64,000 nucleotides of DNA, taken from the NCBI GenBank assembly GCA_000755425.1, contig BBMT01000006.1:62001-126000 (forward strand), in the 5' to 3' direction. A program made the position numbers and the translations under genes. Shown one piece after another: positions 8,500 through 19,782 of this stretch. The notes under the pieces were generated by a model. It was not told the origin of the DNA, made no database searches, and saw nothing but the letters and a program-made list of their open reading frames with translations. How positions within the stretch are numbered: the stretch's first letter is position 1; every line of letters begins with the position of its first letter. This DNA is from Vibrio maritimus. GTDB lineage: Bacteria; Pseudomonadota; Gammaproteobacteria; Enterobacterales; Vibrionaceae.

Positions 8500-9743
8500 T
8501 ATCGCTCGATACTCAGTTCGGGTAATTCTTGTTTTCCGTTTGAAGCAATCAGTTCGGTGAGAATATCCGCGGAGCCACAGGCCATTGTCCAACCTAATGT
8601 GCCATGTCCGGTATTCGTATACAGATTGGTCAATGGAGTTTTGCCGATGATTGGCGTTCCGTCTGGAGTCATGGGGCGGAAGCCTGTCCAGTAATCAGCG
8701 CTCGCTAAATCTACACCTTGAGGAAACAAATCGCTGACTACGTGGTTTAGAGTCGCTAAACGCTTGTCGGGAAGAGTGGGATCAAATCCGGCTAATTCTG
8801 CAGTGCCCGCCACGCGAATTCGGTCATCAAAACGGGTGACGGCTACTTTAAAGGTCTCATCCATGATGGTCGACGACGGCGCGTGGCTTGGGTCGATGAT
8901 AGGTAAAGTAAGTGAGTAGCCTTTGACCGGATAAATTGGCAGATCAATACCATGTGGTTGCAGTAGAGCCTTCGAGTAACTGCCGAGTGCCACCACAAAG
9001 TGCTCTCCAGTTAGGGTGCCGTTTGAGGTGGTGACACCGACGACACGGCGCTTCTCAGTGATTAACGCGTTGATTTGAGTATCGAATAGAAATTTAACAC
9101 CCGCTTGCTCCGCCATCTTCTGCAGTTGCTGGCAGAAAAGATAGCAGTCGCCCGTTTCATCGTCGGGCAAGTAAAGTCCGCCAACCAAATCTCCAAGCAT
9201 ATTTGCGAGCCCCGGCTCTTGTTTCAAGCACTGTTGGGTATCAAATAGCTGGAATCGAGTTCCGCTTTCAGTCAATAGCGCCATGTCTTTTTCGATGGCA
9301 TCAAGTTGTAGTTGAGAGCGGAAAATTTGCAATGTTCCTTGTGTTCGCCCTTCGTAATGGAGAGTGTGCTCTTGATTTAGCTGTGCCAGACATTGACGAC
9401 TTCGATTGGCAATGGTTAGCATTCGGGATTTATTCACTTTGTACCTGTCGAGCTGACAGTTAATAAGCATCTGGCTTGCCCAGCGAATAAGCTCTGGGCT
9501 CAGACTCGGCTTTATCTTAAGTGGCGCGTGTTGCTCAAATAGCCATTTAATGGCCTTGGTGGGAATGCCCGGTGCAGCCCAAGGTGAAGAATACCCATAG
9601 GAAACTTGTCCTGCATTGGCGAAACTGGTTTCCTCGCCAGCTTTGGACTGCCTGTCGACAACGGTCACTTCAAAACCTGCCTGAGACAAATACCATGCAC
9701 TAGTGAGCCCAATGACTCCGCTTCCCAATACAATGACTTTCAC
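8496..9743 (-). CDS. dadA: D-amino acid dehydrogenase small subunit
   Basis: This FAD-dependent dehydrogenase oxidises D-amino acids (classically D-alanine) to 2-oxo acids and passes electrons to the respiratory chain. VIVLGSGVIGLTSAWYLSQ is the Rossmann GxGxxG motif, followed by GEETSFANAGQVSYGYSSPWAAPG, which is diagnostic of DadA, and the C-terminal NTGHGTLGWTMACGSAD. The length of about 415 residues is normal. A GTG at 9743 matches the family start; a GTG at 9758 would add five residues. The divergent LysR gene 90 bases away is its probable regulator. Confidence 0.9.
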   Translation of the reverse strand: MKVIVLGSGVIGLTSAWYLSQAGFEVTVVDRQSKAGEETSFANAGQVSYGYSSPWAAPGIPTKAIKWLFEQHAPLKIKPSLSPELIRWASQMLINCQLDRYKVNKSRMLTIANRSRQCLAQLNQEHTLHYEGRTQGTLQIFRSQLQLDAIEKDMALLTESGTRFQLFDTQQCLKQEPGLANMLGDLVGGLYLPDDETGDCYLFCQQLQKMAEQAGVKFLFDTQINALITEKRRVVGVTTSNGTLTGEHFVVALGSYSKALLQPHGIDLPIYPVKGYSLTLPIIDPSHAPSSTIMDETFKVAVTRFDDRIRVAGTAELAGFDPTLPDKRLATLNHVVSDLFPQGVDLASADYWTGFRPMTPDGTPIIGKTPLTNLYTNTGHGTLGWTMACGSADILTELIASNGKQELPELSIERY

Positions 9744-9847
9744 TATTGATTCTCGCACTTTTAAGTTTTACCTAGAATGATTAATTTACATCTGGTTAAC
9801 AATCGATAAGAATTAATAATAGGTTTTAGAAAAATTAAAGGCTCGAA

Positions 9848-10743
9848 ATGAAGTCAGCATTGTTGAATGGGGTGAACTTGGTTTGTGTTGTCGCTCGACA
9901 TACCAGCATTACCAGTGCCGCAAAGCAGCTTAATCTAACGGTTGGGGCAGTGAGTCAGCAATTACAACAGGTAGAAGACAAATTAGGTTTTAGTGTATTT
10001 GAACGTCATGCTCGTGGAATACGATTAACGGAGCAGGGCAATCGGTTGGTGGAAGCCACAAGTCATCACTTAGCCGCTATTGAGGAAAATGTATTCCAAC
10101 TGACTCGTGTTTCTGAACGTAAACAGATCAGGCTCAAATTAACCCCTTCGTTTGCTTTTAAGTGGTTAGTGCCTAGACTCGAGGACTTTCATCGTCGTTA
10201 TCCAGATGTCCAAATTCATACCTTGGCTGAAGGGGCGCTGGTGGATAGCGACAATCGGGACTTTGATATTGCTATAGATTATGGGCCGGTGCCTTATAAA
10301 CGCCCAGAGGCTGAATTGCTGATGGAAGAATGGTTAATCCCTGTACTGAGTTGCGATTATCAGGCTAAACACCCTGGGCTGCAACAAGGGAGCGAGGCAT
10401 GGCAGCAGGTGACGTTACTCCACGACATAATGCCGTGGCAGGGAGTGCCAAAGGACTATGAATGGCAATACTGGGCTTCTGAGCAAAGACTGGACATCGA
10501 GACTAATAAAGGGCATTTTTTCAATCGAACTGATATGGCAATGTCAGCAGCGGAGGCGGGTGTGGGCGTTGCGTTAGCAAGAAGGGCGTTACTAGGGAAT
10601 GAGATTGAACAGGGACGACTGGTCGCCCCTTTTGCACCGATAGCGGCTCATGCAGGTACTTTATCATTACCCAATTCGACGACCCGTATACAAGATTATT
10701 CAAAGACTGGCTTAAAGAGCAGAGCCAGTCGATGTTGAACTAG
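9848..10743 (+). CDS. LysR-family regulator, GcvA-like (frameshifted near the 3' end)
   Basis: The N-terminal HTH (ARHTSITSAAKQLNLTVGAVSQQLQQVED) and the motif GLFERHARGIRLTEQG type region mark a LysR regulator of the GcvA/DsdC group. The annotated frame goes wrong near 10655. One base shifted, the sequence reads YFIITQFDDPYTRLFKDWLKEQ to a TAG at 10741, giving about 298 residues. A single missing base is the likely cause. It is divergent from dadA, so control of D-amino-acid oxidation is the natural hypothesis. Confidence 0.8.
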
Positions 10744-10744
10744 C

Positions 10745-12052
10745 CTACTGTTGACAGCAATGGATGTGATCACCCATTTCGATCAACTTGTCTAGAATGC
10801 GCTCCCCATCTGCTCGCAACCCGTTGTGTTCATATTCGTTGGTGATCCACGCTTTTGAATTGGGGATTTTAGCGAGTGTTTCCCGGCTGATGTCCATCTC
10901 AACAAACATATCGTCAGCGTATACGGCACAACTCACAGGAACGCGGTTGGTTGCCAAAACTTCTGCATTGTATAGCGAACCCCAATTCGCCTTTTCTGCG
11001 AGTAGATTGGCGGCGCTTTTTAGTGGTTTTAAGCATTGGTATTGTTCAAACATCCACGGGAATACCATTTCACCAGTGAAGTAGAAACAGTCGTCCCCCG
11101 GTTGGTAATTAAACTCATCGTGCAACTGCCTAACGCGATTAGCCGACCAACTCGACGCAAAGCCTTGGCAATAAATAGACTCGTGCAAAAGCGCATAAAT
11201 AGGGTTGGTTTGAAATGCCTGTTGCGCCAGCATTTCATTTAGGAACTCATAACGTAATGTTGGCTTTCCATCCACTTCAATGAACGCATTTTCAAGCGAG
11301 TAATAGGTTGGAAGGAAGGTATCGCTGACACCAAAATTGATCCCGATTTGCTGAAATTGTTCCACAGTGAAAGCTTGCCCATTCGGTAAAGTCACTTCGT
11401 TTGTCGCTAGGTGGTTAGCAATTTTTTTGCATAGCGATTGAGCATGTGGGAACTGATTGAAAAACTCTTGGTTTTTCTCTTTAGTCCGCTTGAACGTAGC
11501 GTTGTAGACATCGTCAGGATGTCTTTCTATTGAGGGCACGCCACCCGTTATGTAGGCACGGCTCAGACTATCAGGAAATAGTGACAGGTAGGTCAGAGAG
11601 CAAAAACCGCCAAAGCTCTGTCCTAAGATAGCCCATTGGGTGACCCCAAAAGCCTGACGAATAAATTCAGCATCACGAACAATGTTATCTGCACGGAAAT
11701 GACTTAAGTAGTCAGCTTGCTCACTTGGAGAAAGATGTGCCAGGGTTTGGTGACTAATCACACTGCTATTGCCTGTGCCGCGCTGGTCAAGCAGCAGTAC
11801 ACGGTAGTCCTGCAAAGCGCGTTTTAGCCAGCCGCTGTTACCATTAGGGCGTGGAGATGGAAAACCAGGGCCGCCTTGAAAAAAGACTAACCAAGGCTTT
11901 TCAGCACTGTCCTTGGCGAGAGTGACTTCTCTCGCGAAGATCTGCAACGAACCTTTTGTTGGGTCTTGGTAGTCTAGAGGAACTGTAAAGTAATGAGGGG
12001 TAAATTTTAAACCACCATCAATAAAAGCAGGGAAAGTGTGGGTCATATTCAA
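10745..12052 (-). CDS. Proline iminopeptidase-type alpha/beta hydrolase (peptidase S33)
   Basis: The 435-residue protein has the S33 signature: oxyanion-hole segment FFQGGPGFPSPRP, LLLDQRGTGNSS, the nucleophile elbow GQSFGGFCS, and a C-terminal histidine in NEYEHNGLR. These fit the larger, Aeromonas-type proline iminopeptidase that removes N-terminal proline from peptides in the cytoplasm. It is convergent with the LysR gene, ending two bases from it. It has no signal peptide. The catalytic aspartate is probably in YADDMF. Confidence 0.85.
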   Translation of the reverse strand: MNMTHTFPAFIDGGLKFTPHYFTVPLDYQDPTKGSLQIFAREVTLAKDSAEKPWLVFFQGGPGFPSPRPNGNSGWLKRALQDYRVLLLDQRGTGNSSVISHQTLAHLSPSEQADYLSHFRADNIVRDAEFIRQAFGVTQWAILGQSFGGFCSLTYLSLFPDSLSRAYITGGVPSIERHPDDVYNATFKRTKEKNQEFFNQFPHAQSLCKKIANHLATNEVTLPNGQAFTVEQFQQIGINFGVSDTFLPTYYSLENAFIEVDGKPTLRYEFLNEMLAQQAFQTNPIYALLHESIYCQGFASSWSANRVRQLHDEFNYQPGDDCFYFTGEMVFPWMFEQYQCLKPLKSAANLLAEKANWGSLYNAEVLATNRVPVSCAVYADDMFVEMDISRETLAKIPNSKAWITNEYEHNGLRADGERILDKLIEMGDHIHCCQQ

Positions 12053-12187
12053 GCATCCGTGAAGAATAACAGTACATTTAACAATAGAATCGACGCGCTG
12101 TTACTCTGACAGCGCTCGCTGAACTTAGCGGTTTTCGTGTGAAAACACCACTGTTTAGTGCCGATCCATTGAGTTCTTTTCACGTAG

Positions 12188-12633
12188 TTATGCCGAGCGA
12201 ACGCGTGCCATCTTAAGTCCGTCACGAATGTTTAGCCCCATAAGCGTCAGATTGGTAAAGCCTGCCACGAGTTCGATGGCCTGGATAACGTAGAAGGTTG
12301 TATCGAAACTTCCGATACTCGCTAAGTGCTGAAGATAGATAGCGGCAGGAAGTAACACCAGAAGACCATTGGCCGCAACAAACGGCATGCGTTTTTTCTT
12401 TGCACTAGCGACCCCTTTTGTTGCTTTTGAAGCCAGTTTTGCACCAGTAATTCCAGCCGTTGCCATGGCAGGATGAGTAACCAAACCGCATAACAAATGT
12501 AGGTCTTAACAGTCAAAATGGCGTCGTACTCAGCAAAGATCTCGACCAGAACCGTGCTTAGAAAAAACGACAAGATCAAAAGAAATGCGGTTAAAGCAGA
12601 AGTGCGGTGTATTGTTGATAGCGTTTTTTTCAT
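12188..12633 (-). CDS. Small integral membrane protein, unknown function (frameshifted)
   Basis: An N-terminal part (MKKTLSTIHRTSALTAFLLI, with two to three membrane helices) and a C-terminal part (PAMATAGITGAKLASKATKG, then two further helices) lie in adjacent frames joined near 12475. One missing base there gives a single protein of about 148 residues with four membrane segments and a central positively charged loop (KLASKATKGVASAKKKRMP). No function is assigned. It follows the iminopeptidase gene's promoter side and looks monocistronic. Confidence 0.55.
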
Positions 12634-12810
12634 ACCAATTGTCCCACTTGTAATCGTTGAATAGAAGGTGATGACGATGGTCATCGTTCAATGGGAATAA
12701 GGTTACACTGCAAATGTTGCTTAGGCAACTATTGTTTTTGCAGCTAAAGTGGGAATGATATTTCTCTGGATTTAAAGAGAGTGATTGAATCAGGGGTAGA
12801 AGCATAAAAA

Positions 12811-12834
12811 AACGCACCAAGCGGTGCGTTTTTA
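12811..12834. terminator. Bidirectional intrinsic terminator
   Basis: AACGCACC / GGTGCGTT form a perfect 8-bp stem with an AAGC loop, flanked by A-rich sequence on the left and TTTTTA on the right. It serves the glpK gene on the minus strand, 15 bases beyond its stop. Confidence 0.85.
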
Positions 12835-12848
12835 GTTTTGGGCTAAGC

Positions 12849-14337
<1,489 letters not shown>

Positions 14338-14372
14338 AGAGTGTCCGTCTATCGATGAGTGATAATGAAAGA

Positions 14373-14392
14373 ATCTGTTCGTTTTCGACCAT
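14373..14392. promoter_or_regulatory. GlpR-like operator (glpK side)
   Basis: ATCTGTTCGTTTTCGACCAT resembles the E. coli GlpR operator pattern (ATGTTCG, A/T-rich centre, CGAACAT), matching best in the central TGTTCGTTTTCG. It lies about 36 bases upstream of the glpK start. Confidence 0.55.
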
Positions 14393-14526
14393 AGGTCGAA
14401 GCGATGCATAGAGCAATATTGGATGATAATAGTGGCGTTGATAATAATATTCAAAGCAGGACGAAGAATGTGTGAGCAAAGTGATAGAAATGAACAAATT
14501 TAACATTTTGCTATCAAAATGCTCGC

Positions 14527-14546
14527 AATGTTCGTTTTCGCGCATT
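14527..14546. promoter_or_regulatory. GlpR-like operator 1 upstream of glpD
   Basis: AATGTTCGTTTTCGCGCATT is a close match to the GlpR operator consensus. It is followed two bases later by a second similar site, the usual tandem arrangement. Confidence 0.65.
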
Positions 14547-14548
14547 AT

Positions 14549-14568
14549 ATTGTTCGTATATGCTCATT
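14549..14568. promoter_or_regulatory. GlpR-like operator 2 upstream of glpD
   Basis: ATTGTTCGTATATGCTCATT matches the left half-site (TGTTCG) and the outer CAT of the right half-site. Being 30 bases before the glpD start, binding here would occlude the promoter. Confidence 0.55.
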
Positions 14569-14598
14569 GAATGGTGAAATTAACGGAGGCAATCGGGG

Positions 14599-16130
14599 AT
14601 GGGTGAATCGAACAACAATTACGACGTAATAGTCATCGGCGGCGGAATCAATGGTGTGGCTGTAGCAGCCGATGCAGCAGGGCGTGGATTGGATGTTGCG
14701 CTGGTAGAAATGAACGATCTTGCTTCGGCTACGTCATCGGCTAGCAGTAACTCATTCATGGCGGCCTTAGATACCTTGAACATTACGAATTTCGTTTGGT
14801 GTCAGAAGCATTAGCGGAAAGAGAAGTTCTATTGAAAAACGCTCCCCACTTAGTTGCCCCATTGCGCTTTCAGTTACCTCATCGCCCTCATCTGCGTCCA
14901 GCATGGATGATACGTGCTGGGCTTTTTCTTTACGATCACTTAGGAAAACGCGTGTCATTGCTGGGTAGCAATAGCGTCAAATTTACTGGTGATGAAAGTC
15001 CACTTTTGCCAGAGATGAAAATTGGCTTTGAGTATTCTGACTGTGCGGTTGATGATGCACGTTTGGTTGTCGCTAACGCCATGCTCGCAACGGAAAAAGG
15101 TGCGTCGATATTGACGCAAACCAAATGCACCGGAGCACACAGAACGGCAGATGGCTGGCTCGTTGAAACAAGTAATGCATTAACCGGGGAAACTCAGTCA
15201 TTACGAGCGAAAGCCTTAGTAAACGCAGCCGGCCCTTGGGTTGATCGCTTTTTTGATGACCAACTGGCTTTACCATCTCCAAGAAGCATTCGTTTGGTCA
15301 AAGGGAGTCACATTGTCGTCCCACGCATGTATCAAGGTGACCACGCGTACATTTTGCAAAACGAGGATAAGCGCATCGTTTTCGTCATCCCTTATATGGA
15401 TAAATACTCCGTAGTCGGTACCACGGATGTGGATTATCAAGGCGACCCGAGTAAGGTGGCAATTGATGACAGTGAAAAGGACTATTTGTGCGAGATAGTG
15501 AACCAACACTTTAAAACAAAAATCAGTAAACAAGACATAGTGTCGGATTGGTCTGGTGTAAGGCCGCTGTGTGAAGACGAATCAGATGATCCGCAAGCCG
15601 TAACGCGTGATTACACGATAGAGCTTGACGATGAGCTTGATGATGCACCGTTGTTATCAATTTTTGGCGGTAAGCTCACTACGTATCGTAAGCTTGGACA
15701 AGCGGCTGTCGATAAGTTGGCACCATTCTTCCCGCATATGGGCTCACCTTGGACAAAGGAGGCGACCCTGCCGGGGGGAAACTTCTCGACCAGAGATGCC
15801 TTAGTGAAAAAAACCGCTAAACGTTATCCGTGGCTCGATACTGACCTTATCAATCGTTGGGTACGTGCTTACGGTACAAGCTTGGAGAAAATTGTTGCTG
15901 GGGCTTCGGAAAATGAAGCGCTTGGTGACCATTTTGGTCATGGGCTCTATCAAGCGGAAGTCGATTACCTGATGCAAAATGAGTGGGCGACTAGCTGCGA
16001 TGATGTGTTGTGGCGAAGAACTAAGCTAGGACTAGAGTTCTCAGAGCTACAAACTGAGAAGCTCGCAGCGTACATGGCAAGATGCTTATCTGCGCGAAGA
16101 CTTACCATGTTGAAATGTGCTGGAGAGTAA
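14599..16130 (+). CDS. glpD: Aerobic glycerol-3-phosphate dehydrogenase (frameshifted near the N-terminus)
   Basis: This FAD-dependent, membrane-associated enzyme oxidises glycerol-3-phosphate to dihydroxyacetone phosphate and feeds quinones. The N-terminus YDVIVIGGGINGVAVAADAA is the FAD-binding motif, and the later parts LPHRPHLRPAWMIRAGLF, GSHIVVPRMYQGDHAYIL and FGGKLTTYRKL are typical GlpD. The frame breaks at about 14748 inside SSASSxLIHGGLRYLEHYEFR. One missing A there restores the conserved motif and about 510 residues. The start ATG follows a GGAGG 10 bases upstream. It is divergent from glpK under GlpR-like operators. Confidence 0.93.
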
Positions 16131-16134
16131 ACAG

Positions 16135-16158
16135 AGCGCGCCTAGGCGCGCTTTTTTT
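16135..16158 (+). terminator. Intrinsic terminator after glpD
   Basis: The 18-base perfect palindrome AGCGCGCCTAGGCGCGCT is followed by seven T residues, four bases after the glpD stop codon. It also lies just beyond the 3' end of the convergent EamA gene. Confidence 0.85.
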
Positions 16159-16160
16159 GG

Positions 16161-17087
16161 TTAGCGTTTTCGCAAGCGAACCATAGAACTGAGGCGATAA
16201 AAAATGAGTGAGCCAAGCAGTAGTGAACAACCAAGTATTTTGTTAAAGGGCATAGGCTCGTGATATATCATCACGCTCAAAATCAGCGTCCAAATAGGCT
16301 CCAATAGCATCAGTAGTGCTGCGTTGGTCGGGTTGGCTAGCTTCTGGCCTGTCGTCTGCATTAAATAGCGCAAGCTTGTCGCTAGAACGACACTAAGCGC
16401 AAACCAATTCCAAGTCGTTGTCGAAATTTCGCTTGGCCAAGTCTCGGTAAAGTACGACAAGATAAGGCCAAGCACACCGGTAGAAAATAGTTGTAACGTC
16501 GCGAGTAGGATTGGTGAGAGCTGAACTGAGTACTTACTGTTGAAGTTAAAATGCACCGCAAGACCGATGGCGGAAACTAAAAACCACAGTTGGCTTGCAT
16601 CAAATGTCCAGCTACCTTTCCACGATAATAAGAACAGACCAACCATGGCGATAGGTAGTGACAGCCAGAACGCGCGTATAGGTTTAGTTTTGAATAACAC
16701 CCAAGCCACAATCGGCACGATGAGCATAGAAAGGCTCATGATAAACGCGCCTTCGCCCAGCGTATTACTAATAGAAATAGCGTAGATCCAGCTAAAAATG
16801 GCGCAGCTTAAAAATCCGCCGACGCTGAGAGCTCGTAAGCAATCGGTCAGTGGAGCCGCTTTAAGCGCTTTGAGACAAAATGGCAGAAGTAATAGCGACG
16901 CAAAGAGAAAGCGTAACCCAATAAAGCCAAAAGGTGGTAAACCGGCAATGGCTTCTTTAGAGAATACCCATCCGGCACCAGCAAGCAATGTAGTGAAAAC
17001 TAAAATTAATTCAGCGCGATAGTTCAAAATCGTATGGTCTTTATGTTTTTTGTGTATTCTGCGCCAAAAAACGTGTCTTAGCCACAT
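16161..17087 (-). CDS. EamA/DMT-family transporter (RhaT/YdcZ-like)
   Basis: The roughly 308-residue protein has ten predicted membrane segments arranged as two EamA repeats: the first with GAGWVFSKEAIAGLPPFGFIGLRFLFASLLLLP, the second ending in LEPIWTLILSVMIYHEPMPFNKILG, the classic DMT signature. Members export or import small metabolites such as amino acids; the substrate is not predictable. The ATG at 17087 is preferred to a TTG at 17102. The first 20 residues are unusually basic (RRIHKKHKDH) for the family, so the true start may be further inside. Confidence 0.8.
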   Translation of the reverse strand: MWLRHVFWRRIHKKHKDHTILNYRAELILVFTTLLAGAGWVFSKEAIAGLPPFGFIGLRFLFASLLLLPFCLKALKAAPLTDCLRALSVGGFLSCAIFSWIYAISISNTLGEGAFIMSLSMLIVPIVAWVLFKTKPIRAFWLSLPIAMVGLFLLSWKGSWTFDASQLWFLVSAIGLAVHFNFNSKYSVQLSPILLATLQLFSTGVLGLILSYFTETWPSEISTTTWNWFALSVVLATSLRYLMQTTGQKLANPTNAALLMLLEPIWTLILSVMIYHEPMPFNKILGCSLLLGSLIFYRLSSMVRLRKR

Positions 17088-17214
17088 CAATATTGGGGAC
17101 AAGCACTGTTTGTTGTCGAATGCTGTACGAATAATGAAATGCGACTATATTCATAAGTGAAGATAAATAAAAATTAGACTCAACGTAACGCGCACATCTT
17201 GGCTAGAGGTGTTT

Positions 17215-17543
17215 ATGACTTTCGCAACGTACAGCAATGACTCGTTGACCGTAATTGAGGTCGAGTCTGCTAGGTTTGATGCCAAACTGGTCACCCAGTT
17301 TCGTGATTTTATTGATGATATGCCTGAGACAGGCGACAAGCCCATTTTACTCGACTTAACCCATGTTAGTTTTATGGACAGTAGTGCCTTGGGGTACTGA
17401 TGGCATTTAAGAAGCATCACCAACAATCAGACATTTCTGTCGTCACAGAAAGCGCTCCAGTATTACAGCTTTTCAAAGTGACCAAAGTCGATCAAATCGT
17501 TAAGGTATACAGTGATTTAGAGCAAGCTATCTTAGCGGGTTAG
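17215..17543 (+). CDS. STAS-domain anti-sigma factor antagonist-like protein (frameshifted)
   Basis: This small single-domain protein of about 109 residues has the anti-anti-sigma signature LLDLTHVSFMDSSALG, in which the serine in DSSALG is the usual phosphorylation site. The frame stops just after this motif at 17398. One extra G in the GGGG run would continue as VLMAFKKHHQQSDISVVTES and end at 17543. No partner kinase (RsbW-like) or PP2C phosphatase is adjacent. In Vibrio such proteins usually act with a response-regulator PP2C elsewhere. Start is ATG 17215, with a GTG at 17209 as alternative. Confidence 0.7.
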
Positions 17544-17626
17544 TTCTCAACGCTTAAAAACAACGCAAATCGCTCATGCAACTTTCTGTTTTTGTTGACG
17601 ACTCTCGCCGAGTCATACAAACTTAG

Positions 17627-17644
17627 TGTCAACAATTCGTGACA
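17627..17644. promoter_or_regulatory. Candidate TyrR box upstream of tyrR
   Basis: TGTCAACAATTCGTGACA follows the TyrR box plan (TGT then 12 bases then ACA, dyad symmetric) with the essential outer G and C at the right spacing. It lies 20 bases before the tyrR GTG start, where autorepression would be expected. The inner positions deviate from TGTAAA N6 TTTACA. Confidence 0.4.
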
Positions 17645-17663
17645 CTTTCTACAGGAACATAAA

Positions 17664-19204
17664 GTGCGTTTAGAAGTCCTTTGCGAAGACAGACTTGGGT
17701 TAACTCGAGAGCTGCTAGATATCTTGGCATCCAATAGTATCGACTTACGTGGTATCGAAATCGATATTACGGGCATCATTTACCTCAATTGCCCAGATAT
17801 AGACTTTGAAACTTTTCGCGACCTGATGGCTGAAATCCGCCGTATTTCAGGCGTGAAAGACGTACGAAAAATCCAGTTTATGCCAAGTGAGCGACATAAC
17901 ACCGAGCTGGTGTCTCTGCTAACTAATCTGCCATACCCAGTACTTTCCATAGATCTCAAAGGCGCCATCGATATGGCGAACCATGCAGCGCTCAAACTGC
18001 TTGCAAAGAGTGAAGACGAGGCCATGGGTCAGCTGATCTCCCATTTATTGCCAAGCTTTAACTTTGCCAAATGGATCGAAGGCGATATCACTAGGCAAAA
18101 GCAGGCGATTGTTATCGATGGTCTAGATTACACCATGGAGATCTTGCCGGTTTACATTACGGGTGAGTCGAATGAAACCGTGCTCGCAAGTGCTGTAATG
18201 AGTATTCACCCTACCACTCACGCTATGACAACAGAGTCGTTGGCAGACAGTAACACGCTGGGCTTTGAACATTTTGTTGGTCTCTCAAACCGTCACAAAG
18301 CGCTAATGAGCCAAGCGAAAAAGCTTGCCATGCTCGACCAGCCACTTCTGATTGAAGGCGAGACGGGGACAGGTAAAGAGATGCTAGCGAAGGCATGCCA
18401 TAACCGCTCTCATCGCGCTTCTCAGCCATTTTTAGTACTTAGCTGTGCCTCAATGCCGGATGATGTGGCGGAAACGGAGCTATTTGGTCATGCGCCTGGT
18501 TCGTTTAATCATCAACACGGCCATAAAGGGATTTTTGAGCAGGCTAATGGCGGTACTGTACTACTTGATGAAATTGGTGAGATGAGTCCGCACTTACAAA
18601 TCAAGCTACTGCGCTTTTTGCAAGATGGTACTTTCCGCCGTGTCGGTGAAGAGCACGAAGTGCACGTCGATGTCCGAATTATGCTTCAACTCGTCACAAT
18701 TTAGCGGATTTGGCAGAGCAGGGCGCATTTAGGGAAGATCTTTATTATCGACTTAATGTACTGACGTTGACGATACCGCCACTTAGAGAGCGTGCGAGCG
18801 ACATCGCCCCACTGCTTGAATTGTTCGTTGCCAAGCACAGCGCTAAACTGGGCATCAGCAAACCAGAAGCTGACGATGAACTGTTGGATGCGCTAAGCAA
18901 TTATCCTTGGCCTGGCAACATGAGACAGCTTGATAATATGGTACTGCGCGCACTCACCCAAGCAAGCGGTACAAGACTGAAGTTAGAAGACTTCAACTTA
19001 CCGAAACTGGAAGCGGTAACTACAGGAAACGTGAATCTAAACATTGACGGCTCTTTGGATGACATTATGAAAGACTACGAGTCAAAGGTACTCGAAAAGC
19101 TTTATCAGTCGTTCCCATCGAGCCGTAAGCTTGCCAAGCGATTGAATGTTTCTCACACCTCAATTGCTAACAAGCTGCGCGATTACAACATCAGGAAGAA
19201 TTAA
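17664..19204 (+). CDS. tyrR: Transcriptional regulator TyrR (frameshifted)
   Basis: TyrR controls aromatic amino acid biosynthesis and transport genes. The N-terminal ACT domain ([20 protein letters not shown] and IDLRGIEID) is followed by a PAS domain ([21 protein letters not shown]), a sigma54-type AAA+ domain ([16 protein letters not shown] Walker [13 protein letters not shown] Walker B) lacking the GAFTGA loop, as usual for TyrR, and a C-terminal HTH ([23 protein letters not shown]). It starts with GTG at 17664. One missing base near 18682 breaks the frame after VDVRI; the continuation reads [20 protein letters not shown]. The restored protein is about 513 residues. Confidence 0.92.
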
Positions 19205-19782
19205 TGGAAGACAGAAGCTCAGCGGTGCAATTGCATCGCTGTGAGGGCAATGTACTGGTACGAAGTTCAGCGCCTTCAGATGCTTACACTGTGGCTCAGT
19301 ATTTTCGTGATAATCGTGAATTTTTGGAGCCATGGGAGCCAAAGCGTGAACCCGGTTTCTTCCAAGTGGATACTTGGGCGAATAAGCTGCTCAAATTGGA
19401 AGAGTTGCACCGACTGGGTTTGGCTTATTACTGTCTGGTATTTGATGCAGACACCAAAGAGATGAAGGGGACGGTTTCATTTAGCAATCTAGTTCGCTTT
19501 CCCTTCCATTCATGCAATTTAGGATACTCTCTGGCTCAAGATGCACAAGGGCAAGGGTACATGCGCCGCGCCTTGTCTATGGCCATTCCTTACATGTTTG
19601 AGTTTCAAAATATGCATCGTATCGCCGCCAGCTATATGCCTCATAATAAGCGCAGTGAAGCGGTTTTGCAGCATATGGGTTTTCAACGTGAGGGGTTTGC
19701 TAAAGATTACTTGCTCATTAATGGCAAGTGGGAAGACCACGTACTGACGGCGCTTCACAATCCAAACTGGAAGGAATCATGA
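19204..19782 (+). CDS. rimJ: RimJ-type GNAT N-acetyltransferase
   Basis: RimJ acetylates the N-terminal alanine of ribosomal protein S5. The 192-residue protein has the RimJ features NREFLEPWEPKR near residue 37, GTVSFSNLVRFPFHSCNLGYSLA and the acetyl-CoA-binding motif AQGQGYMRRALS, then IAASYMPHNKRSEAVLQHMGF. The ATG shares its A with the TyrR stop codon (TAATG), which indicates translational coupling in a tyrR-rimJ operon, and the stop overlaps the next ATG (ATGA). Some GNAT members of this size modify other targets, so RimJ is the best but not certain name. Confidence 0.85.
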   Translation: MEDRSSAVQLHRCEGNVLVRSSAPSDAYTVAQYFRDNREFLEPWEPKREPGFFQVDTWANKLLKLEELHRLGLAYYCLVFDADTKEMKGTVSFSNLVRFPFHSCNLGYSLAQDAQGQGYMRRALSMAIPYMFEFQNMHRIAASYMPHNKRSEAVLQHMGFQREGFAKDYLLINGKWEDHVLTALHNPNWKES

